A stretch of 12,159 bases of DNA, taken from positions 1-12,159 of the forward strand of contig DMWU01000147.1 of assembly GCA_003483125.1 (NCBI GenBank). Reading direction: 5' to 3'. The notes under the pieces are model-generated. The model had not been told where the DNA came from. It saw nothing but the letters and a program-made list of their open reading frames with translations, and did no database searches. A program made the translations under genes and the position numbers. The DNA is from Erythrobacter sp. GTDB taxonomy: Bacteria; Pseudomonadota; Alphaproteobacteria; Sphingomonadales; Sphingomonadaceae. This document shows, piece after piece, positions 1 to 6,717 of the stretch (within the stretch, counting starts at the first letter, position 1; every line of letters begins with the position of its first letter).

Positions 1-738
1 GGCTATCCGGTGAATGTCGTACCCGGCGTAGGAAGCGCCTCTGACGGCAATTATGAAGAGCTGGCCGCGCTGATCCAGGATAGCGAGCGCGGGCGGCAAC
101 TTATTCGATTGGTGCGATCTTCCAATGCCCTTGCCAGCATCAAGACGGTCGCGGCTTATGGCGAATTGTTCAATAGCGCCTATTGGGCCAGCCGTCCTTA
201 TCGCGGGATGGAAAGCCACCTCTCCAATGCGTGCCAGGCATTGGCCGAATATCTCACCAAGGACGATCGCACCGGCGTTTTTCGCCGCCTTGCTTCGCGC
301 CTGAGAGTCGACGCCCTGAAACTCCACCGACTGCTGGCGCTAATTCCAGACGAGAACCCGCTCGAGGAAAGGGAAAATATCCGGCGCAGCATCGGTGCCG
401 CGCAAGCGCTACGCCTTGCGCTGCTCCAGCATATGTTCATCAAGATTGTCTCGATTCCGGCATTCAGTCGCGCAAATGATATCAGCCGCGACGATGTTCT
501 TGAAATGGTGTTCACGCTGAGGATTGAAGATGCACTTGCGCAATTGCGGCGCGCCTATCCCACCGATTACCCGCAAATCACCGATTTCGCAGTCGATATG
601 CCTAGCGATTACCCTGAGAGCGGCGGGCAAGGTTATGAACTCATCCGGCGCGACTATATCGACCCGATAGAAAGGGCCAACGAACTGGCTCTGCGACTAA
701 GTACATCTATTGCCAACGCTTTTGGCGCGCATGGCTGA
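1..738 (+). CDS. ppc: Probable phosphoenolpyruvate carboxylase, C-terminal part (5' truncated by window edge)
   Basis: The reading frame is open from base 1 and ends at TGA 736-738, leaving about 245 visible residues. The GTG at 10 is not a real start, because the frame continues to the left. The fragment is almost entirely helical and has no signal peptide or membrane segment. I recognise the C-terminal part of the divergent alphaproteobacterial PEP carboxylase: a helix reading ALRLALLQ, then IPAFSRANDISRDDV, a DPIERANELALRLSTSIAN helix, and a tail ending GAHG. Canonical PEPC ends in an invariant C-terminal glycine, which is kept here although the usual NTG tail is not. The enzyme carboxylates PEP to oxaloacetate in the cytoplasm, replenishing the TCA cycle. 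The catalytic His and HGRGG motifs would lie upstream and cannot be seen, so the name rests on the tail alone. The gene converges on tilS. Confidence 0.58.
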   Translation, partial: GYPVNVVPGVGSASDGNYEELAALIQDSERGRQLIRLVRSSNALASIKTVAAYGELFNSAYWASRPYRGMESHLSNACQALAEYLTKDDRTGVFRRLASRLRVDALKLHRLLALIPDENPLEERENIRRSIGAAQALRLALLQHMFIKIVSIPAFSRANDISRDDVLEMVFTLRIEDALAQLRRAYPTDYPQITDFAVDMPSDYPESGGQGYELIRRDYIDPIERANELALRLSTSIANAFGAHG

Positions 739-903
739 AACCCGGTTGCGTTAACTGTCTGGGGCAATGCGTCTCACAAGGGGACGGTGGGCCAAATCCG
801 GCTGGAATTTCTTCCAACTAGTCGTCATCATCCTTCGTGTTCAGTCAAGCGCATTGCGCGGCCAAAGTTTTCCTGGTTCAGTTAGCCTCGCAACGCGCAC
901 CGT

Positions 904-947
904 GATGATCGATCAGGCGGTAGGACGATCATCCAGACGGTATACCG
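904..947. repeat. Nested palindromes in the ppc-tilS convergent gap
   Basis: The gap 739-975 holds no gene I can support. Its right half has three overlapping or adjacent dyad elements. GATGATCG (904-911) pairs perfectly with CGATCATC (926-933) across 14 nt. TGATCGATCA (906-915) is a perfect 10-bp palindrome that uses part of the left arm. CGGTATACCG (938-947) is another perfect 10-bp palindrome. The long stem could act as a bidirectional stop for the convergent genes, but neither side has a U-tract, so a standard intrinsic terminator is not supported. A protein-binding site or a remnant of a rearrangement are other options. Confidence 0.4.
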
Positions 948-975
948 CTTGGGGCTGCGGCGCGATTATGACATC

Positions 976-1899
976 TTATTGTCGTGGGGGTTCGCGCCGC
1001 AGCATCCATCCTCCATCTTTCATGGTTACCAATACGCCGCCGATATTTCCGCCTTCTCCGTTCTCAAGCGATTCAAGCAAGCGTGCAGCCGCGCTGCCGC
1101 GCGGTTCAGAACCCAGTTCGGCAATTGCACGCATCAGCACCTCGAGCCTGACGGCGCGCGGAGCCTCGGGCCGATAGAATAGTCCTTGATCCAGCGCCGT
1201 AACGCAGCGGTCCCATTCTTGCCCTGCCGCCCAATCTAGTGCGTCGGCCGCATCAGCCAAATGGGCGGCGCTTTCCGAAAGAGCCGGCACGTCGATCCAA
1301 TCTGCACTCGACAATGCATTCCTGATACGCACGCGATCAAATTTCTCGTCACGATTTGATGGATCATCCACCGCATCGAGGCCGGCAGCTTTTACGACAT
1401 CGACCAGTTCCTGCTTCCGCCATTCTAGCACCGGCCTTACCAGGCCATATTCGCTGCCCGGAACCAAGGCTTGCGCGCGCACACCGGCAAGGCCGGATAC
1501 TCCGCTGCCGCGGTTGAGCCTCATGATCAAAGTCTCTGCCTGATCGTCTGCCTGATGGGCGGTCGCCAGCAAACGCAGGCTTTCATCCTCCATCCACTTG
1601 GCCAACGCGCGATATCGCGCATCACGTGCTTGAGCCTGCAGGTTTCCGGCTGCGACCTTCACATTCAAGATTGTATGCGAGACGCCCAATTCTTCGCAAA
1701 GTTCTGCCACCAGCGTGGCTTCGCCTTGGCTTTCAGGGCGCAACCCGTGATCGACAGTGGCGGCGTAAACATCGCCGGGTCGCGCAGCATTTGCCAGCAA
1801 TAGGAGAGCTAGGCTGTCCGGTCCGCCAGACACGGCCACGCCAAGCGTTTCGCCCTCTGGCCAAAGCGATGCGCAGTCCGCGCGAAAGCGCGCGATCAA
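976..1899 (-). CDS. tilS: tRNA(Ile)-lysidine synthetase TilS
   Basis: TilS uses ATP to attach lysine to C34 of tRNA-Ile(CAU), so that it reads AUA and is charged with isoleucine. The 307-residue protein shows the N-type PP-loop SGGPDS (residues 24-29), HGLR (51-54), AHQADDQAET (115-124), RPVLEWRK (155-162) and DDPSNRDEKFDRVRIRN (178-194), all hallmarks of the TilS catalytic domain. It is much shorter than E. coli TilS (about 430 residues) and lacks most of the C-terminal tRNA-binding region, as is common in alphaproteobacteria. The start is TTG at 1899: between the upstream in-frame stop and the PP-loop strand I find no ATG or GTG, and the next in-frame ATG is at residue 103. The ribosome site is weak, with AGGG about 14 nt upstream. 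It lies 52 bp downstream of the cpoB-like gene and is probably cotranscribed with it. The usual neighbour ftsH does not follow. Confidence 0.93.
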   Translation of the reverse strand: MIARFRADCASLWPEGETLGVAVSGGPDSLALLLLANAARPGDVYAATVDHGLRPESQGEATLVAELCEELGVSHTILNVKVAAGNLQAQARDARYRALAKWMEDESLRLLATAHQADDQAETLIMRLNRGSGVSGLAGVRAQALVPGSEYGLVRPVLEWRKQELVDVVKAAGLDAVDDPSNRDEKFDRVRIRNALSSADWIDVPALSESAAHLADAADALDWAAGQEWDRCVTALDQGLFYRPEAPRAVRLEVLMRAIAELGSEPRGSAAARLLESLENGEGGNIGGVLVTMKDGGWMLRREPPRQ

Positions 1900-1951
1900 A
1901 TGCGGATGAAGTGCCCTATCAATTACCCGACTTCCTCATTCTGCGAGCCTC

Positions 1952-2929
1952 TCAATCGCAATCGACATTTTGTCGGCCAGCCTCATACTGGTCCTGCAAA
2001 CGGCCCGACGCCAATGCAGGATAGGTTTCGCCAAATTCAGCCAATGCTATGCAGGCACGGTTCGTATCGCCCAGAGCCAGCATTGAATCAGCCAAGTAGA
2101 GCAGGCTGTCGCCAGCCCGCCGCCCCTGCTTGTCCGCCTGGTAATTCCGCAGGAACCAGCGTGCTGCTTCCTCGGCCATTCCATCATCCAGATAGGCGCG
2201 GCCCAACAGATTGCGGCCATAGGTCACAAGTTCGTGTTCGGGATAGCCCTCCAGGAATATCCCCAATTGATGCCGAGCCTCCGGGAAGAAACCCGCATTC
2301 CATAAGCGGAAGCCGTAAATATACTCGTCGGCCCCTGCATCGTCGGATTCCGGCTTTGCAATCGCCTGGACTGCAGCTAGCCTCTCATCGGTCGGACCGG
2401 CAGCTTCTTGCGCAGCAGGCTCGGCTGGTAAGGCTTCCTCCGTCGTTTCGCCCGATTCTCCCCCAGTCATTGCCGCAAGGTTGGCTTCAGAGGCGGAAGT
2501 CTCACTTTCTTCTGCCGGCTCCTGAGCCGCGGCGGCGGCCTCAGCCTGCTGCCGTTGTGCCTCCTCAATTGCTGCAAGTCGCTCTTCAAGCTGCGAAACA
2601 GCATTGCTGTTTTCCTCGGTGCGCGCGGTAAGCCGCTGCAATTGCGCTTCGAGCGCATCCAGCCGCGCCAGAATGTCAGTCACGGCCGTAGTCGATGGTG
2701 TAGTCGTCGTTGTGCGTGCAGTTTCGCCAGCCGCTATCTCGGGCTCAAAATATCGCGTGTCGCCTCCGGGGAACACTTTGCGCTGCAAGGCACGGATTTC
2801 GGCCTCGATCTTGCGCAGTCGCGCTTCTTCAAGATTGTCCTGTGCCAGTGCGGGGGCTGGCACCGCAGCAACGCTCACGCAAAGGGTGATTGCCGCCAAC
2901 GCTCTTAGAAATGATGGAATTCTTGCCAT
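1952..2929 (-). CDS. CpoB/YbgF-like periplasmic TPR protein
   Basis: This 325-residue exported protein has a Sec signal peptide (basic MARIPSFLR, hydrophobic core, predicted cleavage after ALA at 27-29). It then has a Thr-rich stretch (residues 72-81), a coiled coil at about 84-135, an acidic Ala/Glu-rich linker (about 136-200), and a C-terminal TPR-like domain (201-320) starting YIYGFRLWNAGFFPEA. This order matches CpoB/YbgF, the periplasmic partner of Tol-Pal and peptidoglycan synthesis during division, where the coiled coil trimerises. Two cysteines (293 and 324) sit in the TPR domain and near the C-terminus and could form a disulfide. The ATG at 2929 has a purine-rich AAGGA only 2 nt upstream and GAGCAAGGA beyond it. 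tilS follows 52 bp downstream, an arrangement known in alphaproteobacteria. No tol or pal genes are in the window, and the linker is longer than in E. coli CpoB. The family call is good; the exact role is inferred. Confidence 0.78.
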   Translation of the reverse strand: MARIPSFLRALAAITLCVSVAAVPAPALAQDNLEEARLRKIEAEIRALQRKVFPGGDTRYFEPEIAAGETARTTTTTPSTTAVTDILARLDALEAQLQRLTARTEENSNAVSQLEERLAAIEEAQRQQAEAAAAAQEPAEESETSASEANLAAMTGGESGETTEEALPAEPAAQEAAGPTDERLAAVQAIAKPESDDAGADEYIYGFRLWNAGFFPEARHQLGIFLEGYPEHELVTYGRNLLGRAYLDDGMAEEAARWFLRNYQADKQGRRAGDSLLYLADSMLALGDTNRACIALAEFGETYPALASGRLQDQYEAGRQNVDCD

Positions 2930-3070
2930 GATCCTTGCTCTTTTTTCCCTGACGGGGCCTGATTAGACAATAATCCTGCGCTCAACATGAATGGAGACGG
3001 AATCTTGCCTCAAGCGCTGCCCACTAGTCGAGCAGGCATCGAGCAAAATCGGGGGAAAGCGCAAACCGGC

Positions 3071-3895
3071 CTAGTTGTTGACTATGGCCCCCGAACCATC
3101 ATTGCGCGCCAGCAATGCTTCTGCCGAGATCACTACATCGCGCATGACAGATTCCTCTTCAGCGAGCTTTGGTACTGGGCGCCCATCGATCGTGATGGCG
3201 AAGGCATCGGGGCGGCCAGTCCAAATCCGGGGGCTCTCCGCTTCCAACGGGATTTCGAACCGCTCGCCAGCTGCCATCTGCTTTTCCATCAGACGCCGCC
3301 CGTCAGTGTCATAGAATCGCACCCAAACGCCATCTTCCAGAGCGGTAAAGGCCACCTGCCCGTCACTTGTGATGGCTTGCGTGGTTTCGGCAACTTGCTC
3401 ACCTTGTATTTGGCCAACTTGGGGTCCATCCATCTCGCCGACGTCAGCCACTATGGGATCGGGACCAATTCCGATGCCCGATCGTTGGGCGAAGTACGAA
3501 CCCGCGCCAATCATGAGGACCAAAGCCGCAATCGCTGTTGCCCATGCAAGCCCGCGTGAGGGCACCTTGCCCGGATCACCCGGCTCGAAGGACATGAGAT
3601 AGCCTGGAACGCTATCTTCTTTCGGCGCCAACTCGCCCCGAACGAGATCAGCTACCTCACTCTCATCCAGTCCGAGAACTTGCGCATATGTGCGCGAAAA
3701 CCCAATCGCGTAGGTGCGCGCGGGGAGCTTGGTAAATTCGCCGTTCTCAATCGCATCGAGATGACGCGTAGGTATCCGTGTTTTCTCTGCAATCTCGCCA
3801 ATTGTCAGACCCTGCTCATTTCGCACGCGGCGAAGCATCTGGCCCGCGCTTTCCAGCGGCAATTCTTCGGCGACCTCTTCCTCGACTTCTTCCAT
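3071..3895 (-). CDS. RodZ-like membrane protein with N-terminal HTH and C-terminal DUF4115
   Basis: The 274-residue protein has an acidic N-terminus, then a Cro-like helix-turn-helix of the RodZ type (about 16-80; GQMLRRVRNEQGLTIGEIAE, followed by IPTRHLDAIENGEF and LPARTYAIGFSRTYA). A single membrane segment runs at about 115-135 (LAWATAIAALVLMIGAGSYF), followed by a low-complexity linker and a DUF4115 beta domain (about 183-262, VWVRFYDTDGRRL). RodZ links MreB to the cell-wall elongation machinery through its cytoplasmic HTH. I chose ATG 3895 because it has AAGG 7 nt upstream. The frame could be extended to TTG 3967, but that TTG is the first base triplet of a good -35 hexamer, so the 24-residue extension is probably leader. 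It lies between ptsP (120 bp upstream) and the cpoB-like gene (141 bp downstream). ispG, a frequent RodZ neighbour elsewhere, is absent, so orthology to E. coli RodZ is likely but unproven. Confidence 0.82.
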   Translation of the reverse strand: MEEVEEEVAEELPLESAGQMLRRVRNEQGLTIGEIAEKTRIPTRHLDAIENGEFTKLPARTYAIGFSRTYAQVLGLDESEVADLVRGELAPKEDSVPGYLMSFEPGDPGKVPSRGLAWATAIAALVLMIGAGSYFAQRSGIGIGPDPIVADVGEMDGPQVGQIQGEQVAETTQAITSDGQVAFTALEDGVWVRFYDTDGRRLMEKQMAAGERFEIPLEAESPRIWTGRPDAFAITIDGRPVPKLAEEESVMRDVVISAEALLARNDGSGAIVNN

Positions 3896-3938
3896 GACCC
3901 GGCCTTGGATTATTTTTTTGGCTTTTTGATTACGGGGA

Positions 3939-3967
3939 AGAGAAGAGTAGGAAATACCTACTGTCAA
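3939..3967 (-). promoter_or_regulatory. Promoter with embedded palindrome ahead of the RodZ-like gene
   Basis: On the minus strand a perfect TTGACA lies at 3967-3962. It is followed by a 17-nt spacer and a poor -10 (TTCTCT, 3944-3939). The spacer is nearly filled by a 6-bp perfect inverted repeat, AGTAGG-TATTT-CCTACT. The -35 match is strong, the -10 weak, and the dyad lies where a repressor or activator would act. The resulting leader to ATG 3895 is A-rich. Confidence 0.45.
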
Positions 3968-4015
3968 GTAATTGTAATGAAATCATAGCTCAATTGCGAC
4001 GAGACGCCGCTTCGC

Positions 4016-6286
4016 TCAGTCAAATTCAATTCCGCGCTCTTTCGCCCACGCCTGCAGGTTCGCACGTAAATCGCAGCCTGGATCAGCCAACCAATCATTC
4101 ATCGCCGATGAGATCTCGTTGAGATCGACCCTGCGGACAAGTTCCTTGATCGGGCCAACGGCAGCCGGAGTTATTGACAGGCGTCGATAGCCGATACCCA
4201 GCAGCGCTAGGGCTTCCAGCGACCTGCCCCCCATCTCGCCGCAAATACCGATTTCAGCATCATAACCAGCGCTGGTTTGTAGCACACGGCGCAAGAAGCG
4301 CAGGATTGCGGGACTGAGCCAGTCATAACGCTCGGCAAGTTTGGGATTGGCCCTGTCAGCCGCAAACAAGAACTGCGTCAGGTCGTTCGTCCCGATCGAA
4401 ACAAATCCGACTTTTGGTAGGAGTAAGTCGAGCATTTCCGCCAATGCAGGTACTTCCAGCATGGCACCATAATTGATTGCTTCGGGGACAATCTTCTTCT
4501 GCCGTTTGAGGAAGGCAAGCTGCTCTTCAAATACCTGCTGCGCGGCATCGAATTCCCAAACTTCCGACACCATCGGGAACATGACATGTAGCGTTCGTCC
4601 AGCTGCCGCCTCCAGCAAAGCCCGCGCTTGCGCCTTGAGCAAGCCTTCGCGTTCCAGCGCCAACCGCAATGCACGCCATCCCATCGAGGGATTCTCGTCC
4701 TGTACGCTGGTGTCGCTCCGCAAGTAAGGTACAGCCTTATCGCCGCCGATATCGACGGTGCGAAAGATTACGGGGCGTTCGCCGGCGGCGTCCATCACAT
4801 CGCGGTAAAGACGCGTCTGCCTCTCTCGCTGAGGCAAAGTTGCAGAGACCAGGAACTGAAATTCGGTCCGGAACAATCCGACCCCGTCAGCCCCAGTAAG
4901 CTGCAACGCATTCATGTCGTCGCGCAGCCCGGCATTCATCATCACCTGGATACGCGTGCCGCACCGAGTGAATGGCTCGACATCGCGCAATTCTGCATAG
5001 GCGGCCTGCCGTTCGCGCGATTTCGCAAAGCGTCGATCGAACGCTTCTGCGATCTGCGCGGTCGGACGTACAGTTGCGACAGCCTTGCTGGCATCGAGCA
5101 GGATTTCATCGCCCTCGCAGACCACCGCTCGCAAGCCATTCGCCCGCCCAAGGACAGGGATGCCCATGGCACGCGCGACTATCACAACATGCGCGGTGAG
5201 CGACCCTTCTTCCAGAATCACACCCTTGAGCCGCCTGCGATCATATTCGAGTAATTCGGCGGGTCCCAGATTGCGAGCAATCAGGATCGTATCGCGCTTC
5301 AGCCCCTGCGAAGCGGCAGTTCCCAACTGGCCGGCAACGATCCGCAGCAGTCTGTTCGAAAGATCTTCCAGATCGTGCATCCGGTCAGCCAGCAGCGGAT
5401 CGTCAATCTCGCGCATGCGCATCCGGGTACGTTGCTGGACACGTTCAATCGCAGCCTCCGCGGTCAACCCGCTATCAATCGCTTCGTTGATGCGGCGGCT
5501 CCAGCCTTCGTCATAGGCGAACATCTTGTAGGTCTCGAGCACCTCTTCATGCTCGCCGCCGCCGCGAAATTCGGCTTGGCTGGCCATGTGTTCGATCTGC
5601 TCGCGCATACGATCGAATGCGCTGTAAACCCGGTGTCTCTCCGCTTCGATGTCATCGGCCATGACTTGGTCGATAGTAACCCGTGGTTGGTGGAATACGG
5701 CGGTACCGGCTGCCAGGCCCTTGACCAGCTTCAGACCCGAAATTGTCTGCATGCCAGTTTGTGCTTCGCTTAATGCAGCAGGGTCGTGTTCATCGATCAG
5801 GCCTGCATTGGCGATCACCTCGCTGAGCACCATGGCGGTCGTCTGCAAGGCCTCGATCTCTACGTCTTCATAACGCCGCTGCTCGACATGCTGGACCGAC
5901 AGGACGCCCACTGCCCGCTCGTGATAGACAATCGGCACGCCGGCAAAAGAATGGAACTTCTCCTCCCCCGTTTCGGGTCGATATTTGAAGTCTGGATGCG
6001 CCTTGGCTTCAGCCAGGTTGAGTGTCTCGACCTGCTGGGCAATCGTGCCGGTCAAACCTTCGCCGATCGCCATTCGGGTAACGTGAACGGCGCTCTTGTT
6101 AAGTCCGCGGGTAGCAAAAAGCTCGAGCATGTGGTCGCGTAACAGATAGATCGAGCAGACCTCGCTATCGAGGCTCTCGCCGATAATCTCGACGACACGA
6201 TCCAGCTTGCCCTGCGCATGGATGCGCGAGGCCATAACCTCATGCAAGCGGGTGAGAATCTGTCGGGCGGAAGAGGCAGCGGTCAT
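4016..6286 (-). CDS. ptsP: PEP-protein phosphotransferase PtsP (EI-Ntr) with GAF domain
   Basis: PtsP takes phosphate from PEP and passes it through NPr to EIIA-Ntr in the nitrogen-related PTS, a regulatory rather than sugar-transport chain. The 756-residue length fits EI-Ntr. Residues about 15-165 form the GAF sensor domain, and about 185-320 the HPr-binding helical part. The phosphohistidine swivel reads SLTAHVVIVARAMGIP with active H366. The PEP-binding TIM barrel carries GLFRTEF (R473), FRTVDIGGDK (R509), the LEVPA loop (E611), GTNDLTQF (N634, D635) and the catalytic Cys in ICGEMGG (C682). All catalytic residues appear intact; the usual Ser before the active His is Ala. The start is ATG 6286, with only a weak AGG about 10 nt upstream that lies inside a hairpin. 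It heads the minus-strand block ptsP, rodZ-like, cpoB-like, tilS. In alphaproteobacteria the GAF domain of EI-Ntr is a glutamine sensor feeding (p)ppGpp control. Confidence 0.95.
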   Translation of the reverse strand: MTAASSARQILTRLHEVMASRIHAQGKLDRVVEIIGESLDSEVCSIYLLRDHMLELFATRGLNKSAVHVTRMAIGEGLTGTIAQQVETLNLAEAKAHPDFKYRPETGEEKFHSFAGVPIVYHERAVGVLSVQHVEQRRYEDVEIEALQTTAMVLSEVIANAGLIDEHDPAALSEAQTGMQTISGLKLVKGLAAGTAVFHQPRVTIDQVMADDIEAERHRVYSAFDRMREQIEHMASQAEFRGGGEHEEVLETYKMFAYDEGWSRRINEAIDSGLTAEAAIERVQQRTRMRMREIDDPLLADRMHDLEDLSNRLLRIVAGQLGTAASQGLKRDTILIARNLGPAELLEYDRRRLKGVILEEGSLTAHVVIVARAMGIPVLGRANGLRAVVCEGDEILLDASKAVATVRPTAQIAEAFDRRFAKSRERQAAYAELRDVEPFTRCGTRIQVMMNAGLRDDMNALQLTGADGVGLFRTEFQFLVSATLPQRERQTRLYRDVMDAAGERPVIFRTVDIGGDKAVPYLRSDTSVQDENPSMGWRALRLALEREGLLKAQARALLEAAAGRTLHVMFPMVSEVWEFDAAQQVFEEQLAFLKRQKKIVPEAINYGAMLEVPALAEMLDLLLPKVGFVSIGTNDLTQFLFAADRANPKLAERYDWLSPAILRFLRRVLQTSAGYDAEIGICGEMGGRSLEALALLGIGYRRLSITPAAVGPIKELVRRVDLNEISSAMNDWLADPGCDLRANLQAWAKERGIEFD

Positions 6287-6295
6287 GATTCAAAC

Positions 6296-6313
6296 GCCTA
6301 CATCACAGTAGGC
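6296..6313 (-). promoter_or_regulatory. Hairpin over the ptsP ribosome-binding region
   Basis: Read on the minus strand, GCCTAC (6313-6308) pairs perfectly with GTAGGC (6301-6296) across a 6-nt loop. The 3' arm contains the only Shine-Dalgarno-like AGG ahead of ATG 6286. If it forms in the mRNA, it would hide the ribosome site. It could also be a DNA operator. Confidence 0.4.
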
Positions 6314-6322
6314 CAAAAACAA

Positions 6323-6351
6323 AATGTCTGGACGTATCACGCGCCAGTCAA
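6323..6351 (-). promoter_or_regulatory. Possible ptsP promoter
   Basis: The minus strand has TTGACT (6351-6346, 5 of 6 to the sigma70 -35), a 17-nt spacer, and GACATT (6328-6323, 3 of 6 to the -10). The position, about 40 nt before the ptsP start, is sensible, but the -10 is weak. It is the best candidate in the 107-bp gap between ptsP and the DUF465 gene. Confidence 0.3.
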
Positions 6352-6393
6352 TCTTGAGCGCCTTAAATAGAGAACCCTTTGTCTTGCTCGCTT

Positions 6394-6549
6394 TCAGATT
6401 GCGGCAAGTTCCTCCTTTATTCGGAGTTTCTTCTTCTTGAGTTCCTGAATCATCGCATCGTTGGGTGCTGGCCGGTTCAACTCCGCTCGGATCTTGGCTT
6501 CGATGCCGGCGTGCTTGGACTGAAGGGCGGTGACGTGCGATGATTCCAT
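6394..6549 (-). CDS. Small DUF465 (YdcH family) protein
   Basis: This is a 51-residue gene, short enough to be missed by ORF finders with a 60-codon cut-off. It begins MESSHVTALQSKHAGIEAKI and ends in a basic helix, QELKKKKLRIKEELAAI. The pattern of a helix with an early LxxKH, a short turn (NRPAPND) and a second helix with a KKKKLxIKEEL motif is that of the DUF465/YdcH family of two-helix cytoplasmic proteins, whose function is not known. The ATG at 6549 has a strong AGGAGA (6560-6555) 5 nt upstream, the best ribosome site in the window. It is divergent from, and related to, the DUF465 gene at 6718. Its stop lies 107 bp before ptsP on the same strand, so readthrough into ptsP is possible. 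Confidence 0.85.
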   Translation of the reverse strand: MESSHVTALQSKHAGIEAKIRAELNRPAPNDAMIQELKKKKLRIKEELAAI

Positions 6550-6683
6550 GAGAATCTCCTGCCTGGGTTAGGTTACCTCAACAGCGACTCGGCCACGCGC
6601 GGGCGAGCCGCGAATTGTCATCAAACCACAAGATGCCTATCTTGCAAAGCGATTCCGATAAACAATTCCAATGATTGCGATTC
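6542..6683. promoter_or_regulatory. Cluster of five GANTC (CcrM-type) sites in a divergent promoter region
   Basis: GANTC occurs at 6542-6546, 6552-6556, 6586-6590, 6651-6655 and 6679-6683, five sites in 142 bp. Uniform base usage would give about 0.55. GANTC is the target of the alphaproteobacterial cell-cycle methylase CcrM, and its methylation state affects GcrA-dependent promoters. The sites flank the starts of the two divergent DUF465 genes. The motif count is direct; regulation is inference. Confidence 0.45.
6615..6643 (+). promoter_or_regulatory. Sigma70-like promoter for the plus-strand DUF465 gene
   Basis: TTGTCA (6615-6620, 5 of 6) is spaced 17 nt from TATCTT (6638-6643, 4 of 6). 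The leader to GTG 6718 would be about 65-70 nt. The -10 lies inside a 6-bp inverted repeat, CAAGAT-GCCT-ATCTTG (6629-6644), which could be an operator or chance. Confidence 0.45.
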
Positions 6684-6717
6684 CTGACCGCAAGATTGCA
6701 ACGAAGGGGAAAAGCGG

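Noticed and set aside
739..975. tRNA or small RNA gene in the gap
   Set aside because: No T-loop GTTCRANYC or acceptor stem pairing was found, and no promoter-plus-terminator layout is visible.
767..1177. Plus-strand open frame of 136 codons spanning the ppc-tilS gap
   Set aside because: More than half is antisense to the C-terminus of tilS, the start is arbitrary and has no ribosome site, and the predicted peptide has Ser/Arg-rich shadow composition.
1900..2631. Long plus-strand open frame (about 243 codons) opposite the cpoB-like gene
   Set aside because: It is fully antisense to a gene with signal peptide, coiled coil and TPR domain, has a Pro/Arg/Gln-rich composition typical of a shadow frame, and shows no recognisable domain.
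3001..3060. Direct repeat TCGAGC-AGGCA-TCGAGC
   Set aside because: Two 6-bp copies 5 nt apart are too short to distinguish from chance in GC-rich DNA.
2930..3070. Intrinsic terminator between the RodZ-like and cpoB-like genes (CCC-CGTCA-GGG followed by A-run)
   Set aside because: On the transcribed strand the stem is only 3 bp and is followed by A rather than U residues.
3896..3967. N-terminal 24-residue extension of the RodZ-like protein from TTG 3967
   Set aside because: The TTG belongs to a TTGACA -35 hexamer, and ATG 3895 has a properly spaced AAGG; the extension has no family similarity.
4628..5254. Plus-strand open frame of about 208 codons inside ptsP
   Set aside because: It lies antisense to the conserved TIM-barrel part of ptsP and resembles no family; GC-rich codon usage produces such frames by chance.
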